DNA from: Amycolatopsis sp. CA-230715
GTDB lineage: Bacteria > Actinomycetota > Actinomycetes > Mycobacteriales > Pseudonocardiaceae
NCBI RefSeq assembly: GCF_018736145.1
Contig: NZ_CP059997.1
Span: forward strand, 2,975,501-3,039,500
Direction: 5' to 3'
DNA length: 64,000 bases
The translations under genes were made by a program, and so were the position numbers. Under the pieces are notes generated by a model, which did no database searches, was not told where the DNA came from, and worked only from the letters and a program-made list of their open reading frames with translations. This document shows, in pieces, positions 48,925 to 57,768 of this stretch; position 1 is the first letter of the stretch; each line of letters opens with the position of its first letter.

Positions 48925-49629
48925 TTACGGACATTCCGCACGGAGTTGGGCACGGGTGGGGGCGACGTCCGGCCAGCCGGGGAGGCTGCTCGCGGTCCGG
49001 TACGTCGGGGTGCAGCCGAGCAAGCTCCCGGTCAGGTTGTACACCTGGGCGTAGACGGCGGCCGACCGGCAGGCCGTCGGGGAGTTGCAGGGCGCCTTCT
49101 TGGCGACGATCAAGTCGGGCGCGTCGCTGCTGACGACGCTGTGCAGGGTGATCGCGCCCGCGTCGGAGGAGTAGGTCGTCGCCTCGGCGGGCCGCCAGCT
49201 GTCGCCCCGGTTTATGACGACCTGGCCGATGAGCCCGTCCCGGCTGGGGCCGCGGACGAGGCAGGCCGAGACCGTCGCCGTCACGCACGAAAGCGACGTG
49301 TTGTTCAGCCGCGCGCCGAGGCTCGTCGTGGAGGTCTCGACGACGATGGGTGATCCGGGGCCGCCGACGCGCAGCTTCCCGTTGTCGCCCGCGCTGTCGG
49401 CGAGCAGGTCGACGGTCTTGCCGTCGACCGGTTGCGACGCGACGACCTGGCAGGCGCCCGTGCCGCACTGGGTTACACCGTTCGGCGCGGCGGCCGCGGG
49501 CTCGCCCGTGGTCGGCGCCGCCTCCGTCTGGTGCCGGAGCACGGCGACCCCGATCAGGGCCGCGGCCGTCACCAGCGCGGCGAGCGCGGCGGTGACCATG
49601 ATCGATCTCGGTGCGCCGCCCGTAGCCAA
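48925..49629 (-). CDS. Hypothetical membrane-anchored exported protein
   Basis: Protein of about 234 aa. One hydrophobic segment near the start (MVTAALAALVTAAALIGVAVL) is followed by a low-complexity linker (TEAAPTTGEPAAAAPNG) and about 170 residues of an extracytoplasmic domain with eight cysteines, likely four disulfides (QCGTGACQVV; SCVTATVSACLV; APCNSPTACRS; GCTPTY). The start is taken as TTG 49629 because GGAGG lies 5 bases upstream; the ATG at 49600 is the alternative. No family is recognised. Confidence 0.72.
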   Translation of the reverse strand: MATGGAPRSIMVTAALAALVTAAALIGVAVLRHQTEAAPTTGEPAAAAPNGVTQCGTGACQVVASQPVDGKTVDLLADSAGDNGKLRVGGPGSPIVVETSTTSLGARLNNTSLSCVTATVSACLVRGPSRDGLIGQVVINRGDSWRPAEATTYSSDAGAITLHSVVSSDAPDLIVAKKAPCNSPTACRSAAVYAQVYNLTGSLLGCTPTYRTASSLPGWPDVAPTRAQLRAECP

Positions 49630-49785
49630 ACTCGCCTCCTCCTGCGGAGTTGTCCCTGGCCCAGAGCCTATGCGTTCGGCGAGCCCCGCGCGGGGAAGCG
49701 GCCTACCGCGGGTGGGTCCGGCGCCACGGCCAAACCCACACGAGCGAACGCGGAGTAGCGCTGCGTGCACGTCTATGTTGGGGCC

Positions 49786-50061
49786 GTGACGAACCCCACT
49801 CTTCCCCCAGTCCTCTACGTACCGACTTCCCGGCCGGGCCCCGGCGGTGAGGAGGCCCACGTCGAACTGCGCCGGACGGGCGACGGCCGGACTGTCCTGA
49901 TGGCCTATTCCGCGCTGGACCGGCTGGTCTCCTGCTGCGGCGAGGGTCAGGCGTGGGTGCTCATCGGCACCGAGCACCTGCCGAAGATCCACGAGCGGCT
50001 GCCCTACGACGTGATCTTCCTGGACACCGACATCCCCGAAGACCTCCGGCACCCCGTATAG
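49786..50061 (+). CDS. SAV_915-like small protein
   Basis: Protein of 91 aa that resembles the SAV_915/SseB-like proteins common in actinomycetes: LPPVLYVPTSRPG at the start, then ELRRTGDGRTVLMAYSALDRLVSCCGEGQAWVLI and LPYDVIFLDTDIPEDLR. Function unknown; such proteins are often encoded near ESX or cell-envelope genes, or on their own. GTG 49786 begins MTNPTLPPVLY. It precedes accA3 by 133 bp on the same strand. Confidence 0.78.
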   Translation: MTNPTLPPVLYVPTSRPGPGGEEAHVELRRTGDGRTVLMAYSALDRLVSCCGEGQAWVLIGTEHLPKIHERLPYDVIFLDTDIPEDLRHPV

Positions 50062-50194
50062 CCGCACCCCTCAATCGCCGTGCGGTGAGACGCCTCTCAC
50101 CGCGCAAGGCGGGTTGTGTCCGTAAACTGCGGCGAGGCCGACGCGCTGGGGTGCGCGCCGACGCCAGAGGCTTACGACACAGGAGGTAAGGGGC

Positions 50195-51988
50195 GTGCCC
50201 GAACAGGCCAGTGCGAGCCAGGGAGGACCGGTCACCAAGGTCCTCGTCGCGAACCGCGGTGAGATCGCGGTGCGCGTGATCAGAGCGGCCAAGGACGCGG
50301 GCATCGCCAGCGTCGCGGTGTACGCCGATCCCGACCGGGACGCCCCGCACGTCCGCCTCGCCGACGAGGCGTTCGCGCTCGGCGGCACCACGGCCGCCGA
50401 GAGCTACCTGGTGTTCGACAAGCTCCTCGACGTGGCGAAGCGCTCGGGCGCCGACTCCGTGCACCCCGGATACGGCTTCCTGTCCGAGAACTCCGACTTC
50501 GCGCAGGCCGTTCTCGACGCGGGCCTGACCTGGATCGGGCCGAGCCCGTCGGCGATCAGGGACCTCGGCGACAAGGTCACCGCGCGCCACATCGCGCTGC
50601 GCGCGGGCGCCCCGCTGGTGCCCGGCACGAAGGAACCGGTGCAGGGCGCCGAGGAAATCGTCGCGTTCGCCGAGGAGCACGGTCTCCCGGTCGCGATCAA
50701 GGCCGCGTTCGGCGGCGGCGGGCGCGGGCTGAAGGTCGCCCGCACGATCGAAGAGATCCCGGAGCTGTTCGAATCCGCGACGCGGGAAGCCGTCGCCGCC
50801 TTCGGCCGCGGTGAGTGCTTCGTCGAGCGCTACCTCGACAAGCCGCGGCACGTCGAAGCGCAGGTTCTCGCGGACCAGCACGGCAACGCGATCGTCGTCG
50901 GCACGCGTGACTGCTCGCTGCAGCGCCGCCACCAGAAGCTGGTCGAGGAGGCCCCCGCGCCGTTCCTGACCGACGAACAGCGCGCCACCATCCACGCGTC
51001 GGCGAAGGCGATCTGCAAGGAAGCCGGCTACTCCGGTGCGGGCACCGTCGAATACCTGGTCGGCACAGACGGCACCATCTCGTTCCTCGAAGTCAACACG
51101 CGGCTGCAGGTCGAGCACCCGGTGTCCGAGGAGACCACGGGCATCGACCTGGTCCGCGAAATGTTCCGGATCGCGCGCGGCGAGCCGCTGCGGTTCAAAG
51201 AGGACCCGGAACCGCGCGGGCATTCGATCGAATTCCGCATCAACGGCGAGGACGCGGGCCGTGGCTTCCTGCCCGCGCCGGGCACGGTGACCTCGTTCGT
51301 CGCGCCGAGCGGCCCCGGCGTGCGGGTCGACTCCGGCGTCGAGTCCGGCAGCGTGATCGGGGGCCAGTTCGACTCGATGCTGGCCAAGCTGATCGTCACC
51401 GGCTCCGACCGGGACAACGCGATCGAACGCAGCCGCCGCGCGCTCGACGAGATGGTCGCCGACGGGCTCGCCACGGTGCTGCCGTTCCACCGCGTGATCG
51501 TGCGCGACGACGCGTTCATCGGTGACGGCAAGTCGTTCTCGGTGCACACCCGCTGGATCGAGACGGAGTTCGACAACCAGATCGAGCCGTACACCGCCGA
51601 ACCCGCCGAAGCGGAAGAGGAAGAGCCGCGGCAGAACGTGGTCGTCGAGGTCGGCGGGCGCAGGCTCGAGGTGTCCCTCCCCGGCGGGCTCGCGCTCGGG
51701 GGCGGCGGCGCGGCGCCCGCGGCGAAGGCCAAGCCGCGCAAGCGGGCAGGCGGGGCGAAGACCGCGGTCAGCGGTGACACGGTGACCGCGCCGATGCAGG
51801 GCACCATCGTCAAGGTCGCGGTGGAAGAGGGCCAGCAGGTCGAGGCGGGCGCGCTGATCGTGGTGCTCGAGGCGATGAAGATGGAAAACCCGGTCACCGC
51901 ACACAAAGCGGGCACCGTCACCGGGCTTTCGGTCGAGGTCGGCAGCGCGGTGACGCAGGGCTCAGCGCTGCTCGAGATCAAGGATTGA
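50195..51988 (+). CDS. accA3: Acyl-CoA carboxylase alpha subunit (biotin carboxylase plus BCCP)
   Basis: Biotin-containing subunit of 597 aa. The N-terminal biotin carboxylase domain shows KVLVANRGEIAVRVIRAAKDAG, the ATP-grasp loop AIKAAFGGGGRGLKVAR, QRRHQKLVEEAPAPF and EFRINGEDAGRGFLPAPG. A linker of about 80 residues precedes the C-terminal carrier domain with VLEAMKMENPV, in which the lysine is biotinylated by BirA. It works with the PccB/AccE subunits to make malonyl- or methylmalonyl-CoA. GTG 50195 starts MPEQASASQ. The linker is alanine-, lysine- and proline-rich. Confidence 0.96.
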   Translation: MPEQASASQGGPVTKVLVANRGEIAVRVIRAAKDAGIASVAVYADPDRDAPHVRLADEAFALGGTTAAESYLVFDKLLDVAKRSGADSVHPGYGFLSENSDFAQAVLDAGLTWIGPSPSAIRDLGDKVTARHIALRAGAPLVPGTKEPVQGAEEIVAFAEEHGLPVAIKAAFGGGGRGLKVARTIEEIPELFESATREAVAAFGRGECFVERYLDKPRHVEAQVLADQHGNAIVVGTRDCSLQRRHQKLVEEAPAPFLTDEQRATIHASAKAICKEAGYSGAGTVEYLVGTDGTISFLEVNTRLQVEHPVSEETTGIDLVREMFRIARGEPLRFKEDPEPRGHSIEFRINGEDAGRGFLPAPGTVTSFVAPSGPGVRVDSGVESGSVIGGQFDSMLAKLIVTGSDRDNAIERSRRALDEMVADGLATVLPFHRVIVRDDAFIGDGKSFSVHTRWIETEFDNQIEPYTAEPAEAEEEEPRQNVVVEVGGRRLEVSLPGGLALGGGGAAPAAKAKPRKRAGGAKTAVSGDTVTAPMQGTIVKVAVEEGQQVEAGALIVVLEAMKMENPVTAHKAGTVTGLSVEVGSAVTQGSALLEIKD

Positions 51989-52044
51989 CACGAACAGCAC
52001 GAATGTCACGGGTACCCGGTGTCGTTCGGACCTACTATTGAGGG

Positions 52045-52632
52045 GTGAACGAGGTCCCCTCCGAGCAGCTCCGGGTCAGCGACACCGACCGTGAGTCCGC
52101 CCTGCAGGCGCTGGGCGAGCACATGAGCGTCGGCAGGCTGACGCTGGACGAGTACGGCGACCGGTCGGCGAAGGTCACCGCGAGCAAGACGCGCGGCGAC
52201 CTCGCCGAGGTCTTCGCCGACCTTCCCGCGCCCCATCCGGCGTTCGACGGGGCGAAGCCGCCGCCCGCGCCGCAGCAGGCCGCCGCCGAGCCGGTGCCCG
52301 CGAAACCGAGCGGGCCGGTCGAGTGGTCGGACCGCCCACTGGTGCAGCGCGTCACCGCGGCCGCGGTGCCGATCACCGTGGTGCTGGCGATCGTCCTGAT
52401 CATCGCGACCGGCTGGTGGTGGGGATTCCTGCTCCCGGCCGCGCTCACCGCGGTCGGCGGCGGCCTGTGGGGCCAGGAATGGCGCGACCGCGGCCAAGAC
52501 CGGCACCGCGAACAGCACGAATGGAAGCGGGAAATGCGCGGCGCGATGCACGACGCCCGGCGCGAAATGCGGAGCGCGCACCGCGAGATGCGGCACCACC
52601 ATCGCGACTGGCGCCGCGATTTCAGGGGCTGA
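52045..52632 (+). CDS. DUF1707 protein with a membrane segment and histidine/arginine-rich tail
   Basis: Protein of 195 aa. Residues about 8-58 form the DUF1707 domain (LRVSDTDRESALQALGEHMSVGRLTLDEYGDRSAKVTASKTRGDLAEVFADLP). One or two hydrophobic segments follow (AAAVPITVVLAIVLIIATGWWWGFLLPAALTAV), then a charged tail rich in Arg, Glu and His (REMRSAHREMRHHHRDWRRD). The GTG start lies 7 bp after a TACTAT -10-like hexamer at 52032, so the transcript may be leaderless. It precedes the second DUF1707 gene by 3 bp. Confidence 0.85.
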   Translation: MNEVPSEQLRVSDTDRESALQALGEHMSVGRLTLDEYGDRSAKVTASKTRGDLAEVFADLPAPHPAFDGAKPPPAPQQAAAEPVPAKPSGPVEWSDRPLVQRVTAAAVPITVVLAIVLIIATGWWWGFLLPAALTAVGGGLWGQEWRDRGQDRHREQHEWKREMRGAMHDARREMRSAHREMRHHHRDWRRDFRG

Positions 52633-52635
52633 CCG

Positions 52636-53010
52636 GTGCCGGGTGACGCGTCGCGCATGAGGCTGTCCGACGCCGAGCGCGAAGAGGCGATGGAGGTGCT
52701 CTCCGAGCACGTCCGGACCGGAAGGCTCGATCTGACCGAGTTCGGGGACCGGTCGGCACTGGTCACCTCCGCGAAGACCTGCCGCGATCTCGAGCCGGTG
52801 TTCGACGACCTGCCGGAGCCGCATCCCCGGGTGCTGGCCGCGGCCACCGCCGCCTCGGCGGCGCCGGCCTCCCGGCGGTTCGTGCCGGGGGTCCTTCCGA
52901 TCGCGCTGGTCGCGGCCGCCGCGCTGATCTTCCTCACCAGGAACCCGTTCTTCGCCGGGATCGTCGCGCTCGGGCTGGTGGCCTACCTGACCGTGCGGGC
53001 GCGCCGGTGA
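52636..53010 (+). CDS. Second DUF1707 protein, membrane
   Basis: Protein of 124 aa. It has the DUF1707 domain (MRLSDAEREEAMEVLSEHVRTGRLDLTEFGDRSALVTSAKTCRDLEPVFDDLP) and a short hydrophobic C-terminal part (VLPIALVAAAALIFLT and IVALGLVAYLTV). It is separated by only 3 bp from the first DUF1707 gene and by 7 bp from the kinase gene, so DUF1707-DUF1707-kinase-regulator look like one operon. A role in sensing or regulating the kinase is possible. Confidence 0.87.
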   Translation: MPGDASRMRLSDAEREEAMEVLSEHVRTGRLDLTEFGDRSALVTSAKTCRDLEPVFDDLPEPHPRVLAAATAASAAPASRRFVPGVLPIALVAAAALIFLTRNPFFAGIVALGLVAYLTVRARR

Positions 53011-53017
53011 TCCGCCG

Positions 53018-54292
53018 ATGCTGGGCGTAGTACCGGGCGGCACCGGAACCTTCGGCAGGGCGCACCCGAAGATCGAGCGCGTCGCCGCACCGGTGTTCAC
53101 GGCCGTCGGGCTGGTGGCACTCGCCGCGACGACGCTGTGGGCCGGGTTGACCGACAATTCCCCGCCCGGCAACTGGCCGGGCACGCTCGCGCTCGCGAGC
53201 GGTACCGCGGTGTGGCTGCTGGGCACGCTGTGGGCGTTCCCGAACCGCGTGCGCCATCCCGTGCTGGTGGGCGTGTTCTTCGTCGGATTGCTGGGTTTCG
53301 GCGCCGCGCTGATGATCCGCGACGACGTCTACAACGCGTTCCTCTCGGTCGGGTACCCGTTCGCGTTCGCGCTGTTCACCGCGCGGGTGAGCGTGTTCGC
53401 GGTCGCGTTGACCGCGGTCACGCCGTTGCTGACGCGCGCGGGGCTCGGCACGATGGCGGACTCCCCGCTGTGGGTGGTCCTGGTGTCGGTGGTGGGCCCG
53501 CTGCTCTACGCCGCGTACTGGGTCGGACGGGAGAACGACCAGCGCCGCAAGGCGAACGACCAACTCGCCGAGAGCAACCGCAAGCTGGAGCAGGCGCTCG
53601 AAGAAAACGCCGAACTGCAGGCCAAGTTGCTGGCAGGCGCCCGCGAGGCCGGTGTCCTCGACGAACGGCAGCGGATGGCGCGCGAAATCCACGACACCCT
53701 CGCCCAGGGCCTCACCGGGATCATCACGCAGCTGCACGCCGCGGACCGGGCGCGCGACGATCCCGAGCGCTGGCAACGCCACCTGGACCAGGTGCACGCG
53801 CTGGCGAAGGAGAGCCTGACCGAGGCGCGCCGGTCGGTGCGCGCGATGCGCCCGGAACCCCTTGCCGCAGCACGGCTTCCCGACGCGATCGCCGATCTGG
53901 CGCGGCGGTGGTCCGAGTCCTCCGGGGTGCCCGTCGCGGTCGAAACGACCGGCGAACCGCGCTCGCTGCTGCCGGAACTGGAGATCGCCGTGTACCGGGT
54001 GGCGCAGGAAGCGCTCACGAACATCGAAAAGCACGCTGGGGCAACGAAAACCGGCGTCACTCTGTCCTATTTGGACGACGTGGTGCTGCTGGACGTGCGC
54101 GACGACGGCACCGGGTTCACCCCCGGCGAATGCGGGCCCGCGCGCGACGGCAGCGGTTTCGGGCTCGAAGGCATGCGCCAGCGCGTCGCGCGCGTGTCCG
54201 GCACTGTCGTCGTGGAAAGCTCTCCCGGCGAGGGCACCGCCGTGAGTGCCCAGATTCCCGCGATCCCGGCCGAGCGAGGAGAACCGCAGTGA
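53018..54292 (+). CDS. Sensor histidine kinase with membrane sensor domain
   Basis: Kinase of 424 aa. Five or six membrane segments in the first 170 residues, then a coiled coil (QRRKANDQLAESNRKLEQALEENAELQAK). The HisKA_3 domain holds the phospho-acceptor in RMAREIHDTLAQGLTGIITQL, and the ATPase domain has QEALTNIEKHAGA, VRDDGTGFTPGE and GSGFGLEGMRQRVARV. ATG 53018 starts MLGVVPGG. It overlaps the response-regulator start by 4 bp (GTGA) and makes a NarL-type two-component system. Confidence 0.93.
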   Translation: MLGVVPGGTGTFGRAHPKIERVAAPVFTAVGLVALAATTLWAGLTDNSPPGNWPGTLALASGTAVWLLGTLWAFPNRVRHPVLVGVFFVGLLGFGAALMIRDDVYNAFLSVGYPFAFALFTARVSVFAVALTAVTPLLTRAGLGTMADSPLWVVLVSVVGPLLYAAYWVGRENDQRRKANDQLAESNRKLEQALEENAELQAKLLAGAREAGVLDERQRMAREIHDTLAQGLTGIITQLHAADRARDDPERWQRHLDQVHALAKESLTEARRSVRAMRPEPLAAARLPDAIADLARRWSESSGVPVAVETTGEPRSLLPELEIAVYRVAQEALTNIEKHAGATKTGVTLSYLDDVVLLDVRDDGTGFTPGECGPARDGSGFGLEGMRQRVARVSGTVVVESSPGEGTAVSAQIPAIPAERGEPQ

Positions 54293-54909
54293 TCAGGCTG
54301 ATCATCGCCGACGATCATCCGATCGTGCGGGACGGGCTGCGCGGCGCGTTCACCGGCGAGGACGACATCGAGGTGGTCGCCGAGGCCGCGAACGGCGCGG
54401 AAGCGCTGTCGATGACCGCCGCGTTCCGGCCCGACCTGGTGCTGATGGACCTGCGGATGCCGGTGGTCGACGGGGTGACCGCGATCAGGAAGCTCGCCGA
54501 GACCGCGCCGGGCGTGCGGGTGCTCGTGCTCACCACGTTCGACTCCGAAACCGACGTGCTGCCCGCGGTGGAGGCGGGCGCGACCGGGTACCTGCTGAAG
54601 GACGCGCCGACCGCGGAACTGCTGCGCGCGGTCAGGACGGCGGCCGCTGGCGAGTCGGTGCTGTCGCCGTCGGTGGCGGGCAAGCTGATGGGGCAGGTGC
54701 GCAAACCCGCGCAGGGCACGCTGACGAAACGCGAGCTGGAGGTCCTCAAGCTGGTGGCCGACGGCGCGAGCAACAAGGCCGCCGCCGCGAAGCTGTTCAT
54801 CAGCGAAGCCAGCATCAAGACCCATCTGCTGCACATCTACGCCAAGCTCGAAGTGCGCGACCGCGCGGGCGCCGTGGGTGAGGCATATCGCCGCAAACTC
54901 CTCGGCTGA
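54289..54909 (+). CDS. Response regulator, LuxR/NarL family, partner of the adjacent kinase
   Basis: Regulator of 206 aa. Receiver: DDH at the start, D in LVLMDLRMPVVDG, T in VLTTFDSE and K in YLLKDAPT. HTH: LTKRELEVLKLVADGASNKAAAAKLFISEASIKTHLLHIYAKLEVRDRAGAV. The GTG start overlaps the kinase stop codon. Related systems (LiaR-like) sense cell-envelope stress, and the membrane DUF1707 proteins upstream fit such a role, but the signal is unknown. Confidence 0.94.
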   Translation: MIRLIIADDHPIVRDGLRGAFTGEDDIEVVAEAANGAEALSMTAAFRPDLVLMDLRMPVVDGVTAIRKLAETAPGVRVLVLTTFDSETDVLPAVEAGATGYLLKDAPTAELLRAVRTAAAGESVLSPSVAGKLMGQVRKPAQGTLTKRELEVLKLVADGASNKAAAAKLFISEASIKTHLLHIYAKLEVRDRAGAVGEAYRRKLLG

Positions 54910-54927
54910 ACGACTAGGGTCGGTTTC

Positions 54928-55458
54928 GTGGACCACGTGGAGATCAACGCGGGCGAGTTCTACTTGCGACGGTTGCGCGCGGACGACCTGATGGACGACC
55001 GGCCCGCGCTCGTCGAAGGCTTCACCGATCCGGTGTTCCGCCGGTTCGAACCCGGTCTCGCGGTCACCACCCTCGAAGACGCCGGGGCCTACATCGCCAA
55101 GCGCGACGCCGAATGGGCGGCCGACGAGCGGTGCTCGTGGGCGATCGCGGAGCCGACCACCGGCGCGCTGCTCGGCGAGGTAGGGATCAAGAAGCTCGAC
55201 CTGGACGCGGGCACCGGCGAGGCGTCGATCTGGCTCCACCCCGCAGGCCGCGGCCGCGGCGCCGCCTCCGTCTCGCTCGGCGCGGCGCTGCGGTTCGTCT
55301 TCGGCGCGGTCGGCCTGACCCGAGTGGACTACGTGCACTGCGAGGCGAACTCCGCCTCCCGCGCGGTGGCCGAGCGCTGCGGGTTCACCTACGTCGAGGT
55401 GTTCGGCGAGGACCGGCCAGACCTCGGCCGCGAGGTGCGCTGGGTGCGCACGCCGTGA
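54928..55458 (+). CDS. GNAT-family N-acetyltransferase (RimJ/RimL-like)
   Basis: Acetyltransferase of 176 aa. The GNAT core is seen in LLGEVGIKKLDLDAGTGEASIWLHPAGRGRGAASVSLGAALRFVFGAVGLTRVDYVHCEANSASRAVAERCGFTYVEVF, with the acetyl-CoA loop RGRGAA and the typical N-(x)6-GF region (NSASRAVAERCGF). It probably acetylates a ribosomal or other protein N-terminus or a small amine. GTG 54928 begins MDHVEINAGE. The stop overlaps the next start (GTGA), so it is coupled with the acyl-CoA-synthetase-like gene. Confidence 0.9.
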   Translation: MDHVEINAGEFYLRRLRADDLMDDRPALVEGFTDPVFRRFEPGLAVTTLEDAGAYIAKRDAEWAADERCSWAIAEPTTGALLGEVGIKKLDLDAGTGEASIWLHPAGRGRGAASVSLGAALRFVFGAVGLTRVDYVHCEANSASRAVAERCGFTYVEVFGEDRPDLGREVRWVRTP

Positions 55459-56894
55459 GCAGCTTCTTCCTGACCAGGGTGCTGGAAACCGCCGAGTCCG
55501 GCGGCGACCGGATCGCGTTCCGCGGGCACGGCGGCGAACTGTCCTATGCGGACGCTGGGCGGGTGCTCCGGCGGCTGCACGCCTCGCTGGGCATCGCACC
55601 GGGCGAGGTCGTCGCGCTCGTCGGCGGGAACCGGCCGGAGACACTGCTCGCGCAGTTCGCGATCCAGCTCTCCGGCGCGAGCGTCGTGCTCGTCGGCGCG
55701 TCGAGCAGCATTCCCGACCGGCTCGCGATGCTGGAGGGCGCCGGGGTGACCACGCTCGTGCTGGATCCGGAGCGGGAGCACGCCGCCGAACTCGCCGCCG
55801 CGGTCGGCCCCGATCGTGTGCGCGAACTCGGCTACGCGGCCGATCTCCTTGCCACCGAAGGGGAATCGCCGGTCGCACTGCCGGATTCGGTGCGCGTGAT
55901 CTTCCCGTCCGGCGGGACCACCGGAGTGCCCAAGCTCATCGCGCACACCGGGATGTACGACGGGATCGCGCACATTTTCCCGTGGGAACCGGAAGCGGGC
56001 AACCGGATCCTCGTGGTCGCGCCGCTGTCCCACATGACCGGTAACGCGGGCGCGCTCGGCGGTTTCCTGCGCGGCGATCTCGTTGTGCTGCACGAAAAGT
56101 TCGACGCGGGCGCGGTGCTCGACGCGATCGCGGCCGAGCGGCTCACGCACCTTTCCCTTACCCCGCCCCGATTGTCGGCGCTGCTGGACCACCCCGACCT
56201 CGCCACGACCGACCTGAGCAGCGTCCGCTCGCTGTCGCTCGGCGCGAGCCCGCTGTCCCCGAAGCGGTTGAGCCAGGCGCTCGAAGTGTTCGGCCCCGTC
56301 GTCGGCCAAGGGTACGGGCTCACCGAAAACCCCGTGGTCGCCACGATCGCGGCCGCGGACTTCGACAGCCATCCGCACCGGCTCGCTTCGGTTGGCCGGA
56401 TCGCGCCCGGAACCGAGGCGAAGATCGCCGGAGACGTCGGCGAAGTCCTCGTCAAAGGACTGGCCATGATGGACGGTTACTTCGGACAGCCGGAGCTGAC
56501 CGCGGCCGCGTTCACCGAGGACGGCTGGCTGCGCACCGGCGATCTCGGCCGGTTCGACGAGGACGGCTTCCTGTACCTGCTCGACCGCACCGACGACGTG
56601 ATCGTCACCGGTGAGCACGGCACCAAGGTGTACTCGACAGTGGTCGAGCACGCGCTGCTGGAGCACCCGCGCGTCGAAGAGGCCGCCGTGTTCGGTGTGG
56701 ACGACGGCGAGCAGCGGGTCGTGCACGCCGTGGTGGTGGCGAGCGGGGTGACCGAAGAGGACTTGCGCGCCTTCCTGCTGGCGCACTTCGGCGCCGGGCA
56801 CTTCGTCCCGAAGCGGATCGAGTTCACCGACCGGCTGCCGCTGACCGGTATCGGAAAGATCGACAAGAAAAAGTTGCTGGCGATGTCGAAGTAG
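55455..56894 (+). CDS. AMP-dependent acyl-CoA-synthetase-like ligase (ANL family)
   Basis: Adenylate-forming enzyme of 479 aa, shorter than typical acyl-CoA synthetases (about 520-560). The ATP motif is FPSGGTTGVPKLIAH (A3), the second core motif is YGLTENP (A5), then GWLRTGDLGRFDEDGFLYLLDRTDDVIV (A7-A8), and the C-terminal lysine is in RLPLTGIGKIDKKKL (A10). It therefore is a full ANL enzyme. It probably activates a carboxylic acid to an acyl adenylate and perhaps a CoA ester. The substrate is unknown. Translation is coupled to the GNAT gene; a joint role (activated acid plus acetyl transfer) is speculative. Confidence 0.88.
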   Translation: MSSFFLTRVLETAESGGDRIAFRGHGGELSYADAGRVLRRLHASLGIAPGEVVALVGGNRPETLLAQFAIQLSGASVVLVGASSSIPDRLAMLEGAGVTTLVLDPEREHAAELAAAVGPDRVRELGYAADLLATEGESPVALPDSVRVIFPSGGTTGVPKLIAHTGMYDGIAHIFPWEPEAGNRILVVAPLSHMTGNAGALGGFLRGDLVVLHEKFDAGAVLDAIAAERLTHLSLTPPRLSALLDHPDLATTDLSSVRSLSLGASPLSPKRLSQALEVFGPVVGQGYGLTENPVVATIAAADFDSHPHRLASVGRIAPGTEAKIAGDVGEVLVKGLAMMDGYFGQPELTAAAFTEDGWLRTGDLGRFDEDGFLYLLDRTDDVIVTGEHGTKVYSTVVEHALLEHPRVEEAAVFGVDDGEQRVVHAVVVASGVTEEDLRAFLLAHFGAGHFVPKRIEFTDRLPLTGIGKIDKKKLLAMSK

Positions 56895-56948
56895 CGCGGC
56901 CGGCTACTACGTCCCCGGTGAGAGCACACCTCGAACCCGGGAGCAGAC

Positions 56949-57758
56949 ATGCTGGACGTACAAGAATTCCTCACCGGCCGCGGCGTCACCGAGTCGCCGC
57001 GCTGGCACGACGGCAGGCTGTGGTTCGCCGACTGGGGCACGCACCAGGTGCTCGCGGCCTCGCCCGACGGCACGGTCGAAGCGATCGCCGACGGCCCCGA
57101 AACGCCGTTCTGCCTCGACCACACGCCCGACGGGAAACTGCTCGTGATCACCGGGCCCGCGGTGGTGCGCCACGACCCGGCACCGGTTCGGCACGCCGAC
57201 CTGAGCGCGTATTCGGCACCGAACGACATCGCGGTGGACGGCCGCGGCAACGCCTACATCGGCGATGTCGCGTTCGAATTCCCGATGGGCGAATTCGTGC
57301 CGGGAAGCATCGCGCTGGTGACCCCGGACGGCGCCGTGCGGCGGGTCGCAGACGGAATGGCCTTCCCGAACGGCATGGTCGTCACCCCCGACGGCACGAC
57401 TCTGATCGTCGCCGAATCCTTCGCGAACCGACTCACCGCGTTCGACATCGACGCCGACGGCAGCCTGTCGAACCGGCGGGTGTGGGCCGATCTCGGCGAC
57501 GGTGTCCCCGACGGCATCTGCCTCGACGCCGACGGCGCGGTCTGGTTCGCCGACGTCCCGAACAAGCAGTGCGTCCGCGTCCGCGAAGGCGGCGAAGTCC
57601 TGGAACGGATCACGCTGGCACAAGGCTGCTTCGCGTGCGCGCTCGGCGGGAACACCCTGTACCTGCTCACCGGCGACATGCCACGCGGCCCGTTCGGCGA
57701 CGAACCGCGAACCGGCCGCATCCTCACCGCCACCGCCCCTTCCCCCGGCGTCGCCTGA
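56949..57758 (+). CDS. SMP-30/gluconolactonase-family protein
   Basis: Six-bladed beta-propeller protein of 269 aa. The family pattern is TESPRWHDGRLWFADWGTHQVLA near the start, SAPNDIAVDGRGNAYIGDVA in the middle (Asn/Asp metal ligands) and FPNGMVVTPDGTTLIVAESFANRLTAFDI, VPDGICLDADGAVWFADVP later. A divalent metal is coordinated by Glu, Asn and Asp residues at these sites. Activity is probably lactonase-like; the substrate is unknown. ATG 56949 is 54 bp after the ligase stop. It ends 10 bp before a three-hairpin unit. Confidence 0.9.
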   Translation: MLDVQEFLTGRGVTESPRWHDGRLWFADWGTHQVLAASPDGTVEAIADGPETPFCLDHTPDGKLLVITGPAVVRHDPAPVRHADLSAYSAPNDIAVDGRGNAYIGDVAFEFPMGEFVPGSIALVTPDGAVRRVADGMAFPNGMVVTPDGTTLIVAESFANRLTAFDIDADGSLSNRRVWADLGDGVPDGICLDADGAVWFADVPNKQCVRVREGGEVLERITLAQGCFACALGGNTLYLLTGDMPRGPFGDEPRTGRILTATAPSPGVA

Positions 57759-57768
57759 GATCTCCATG

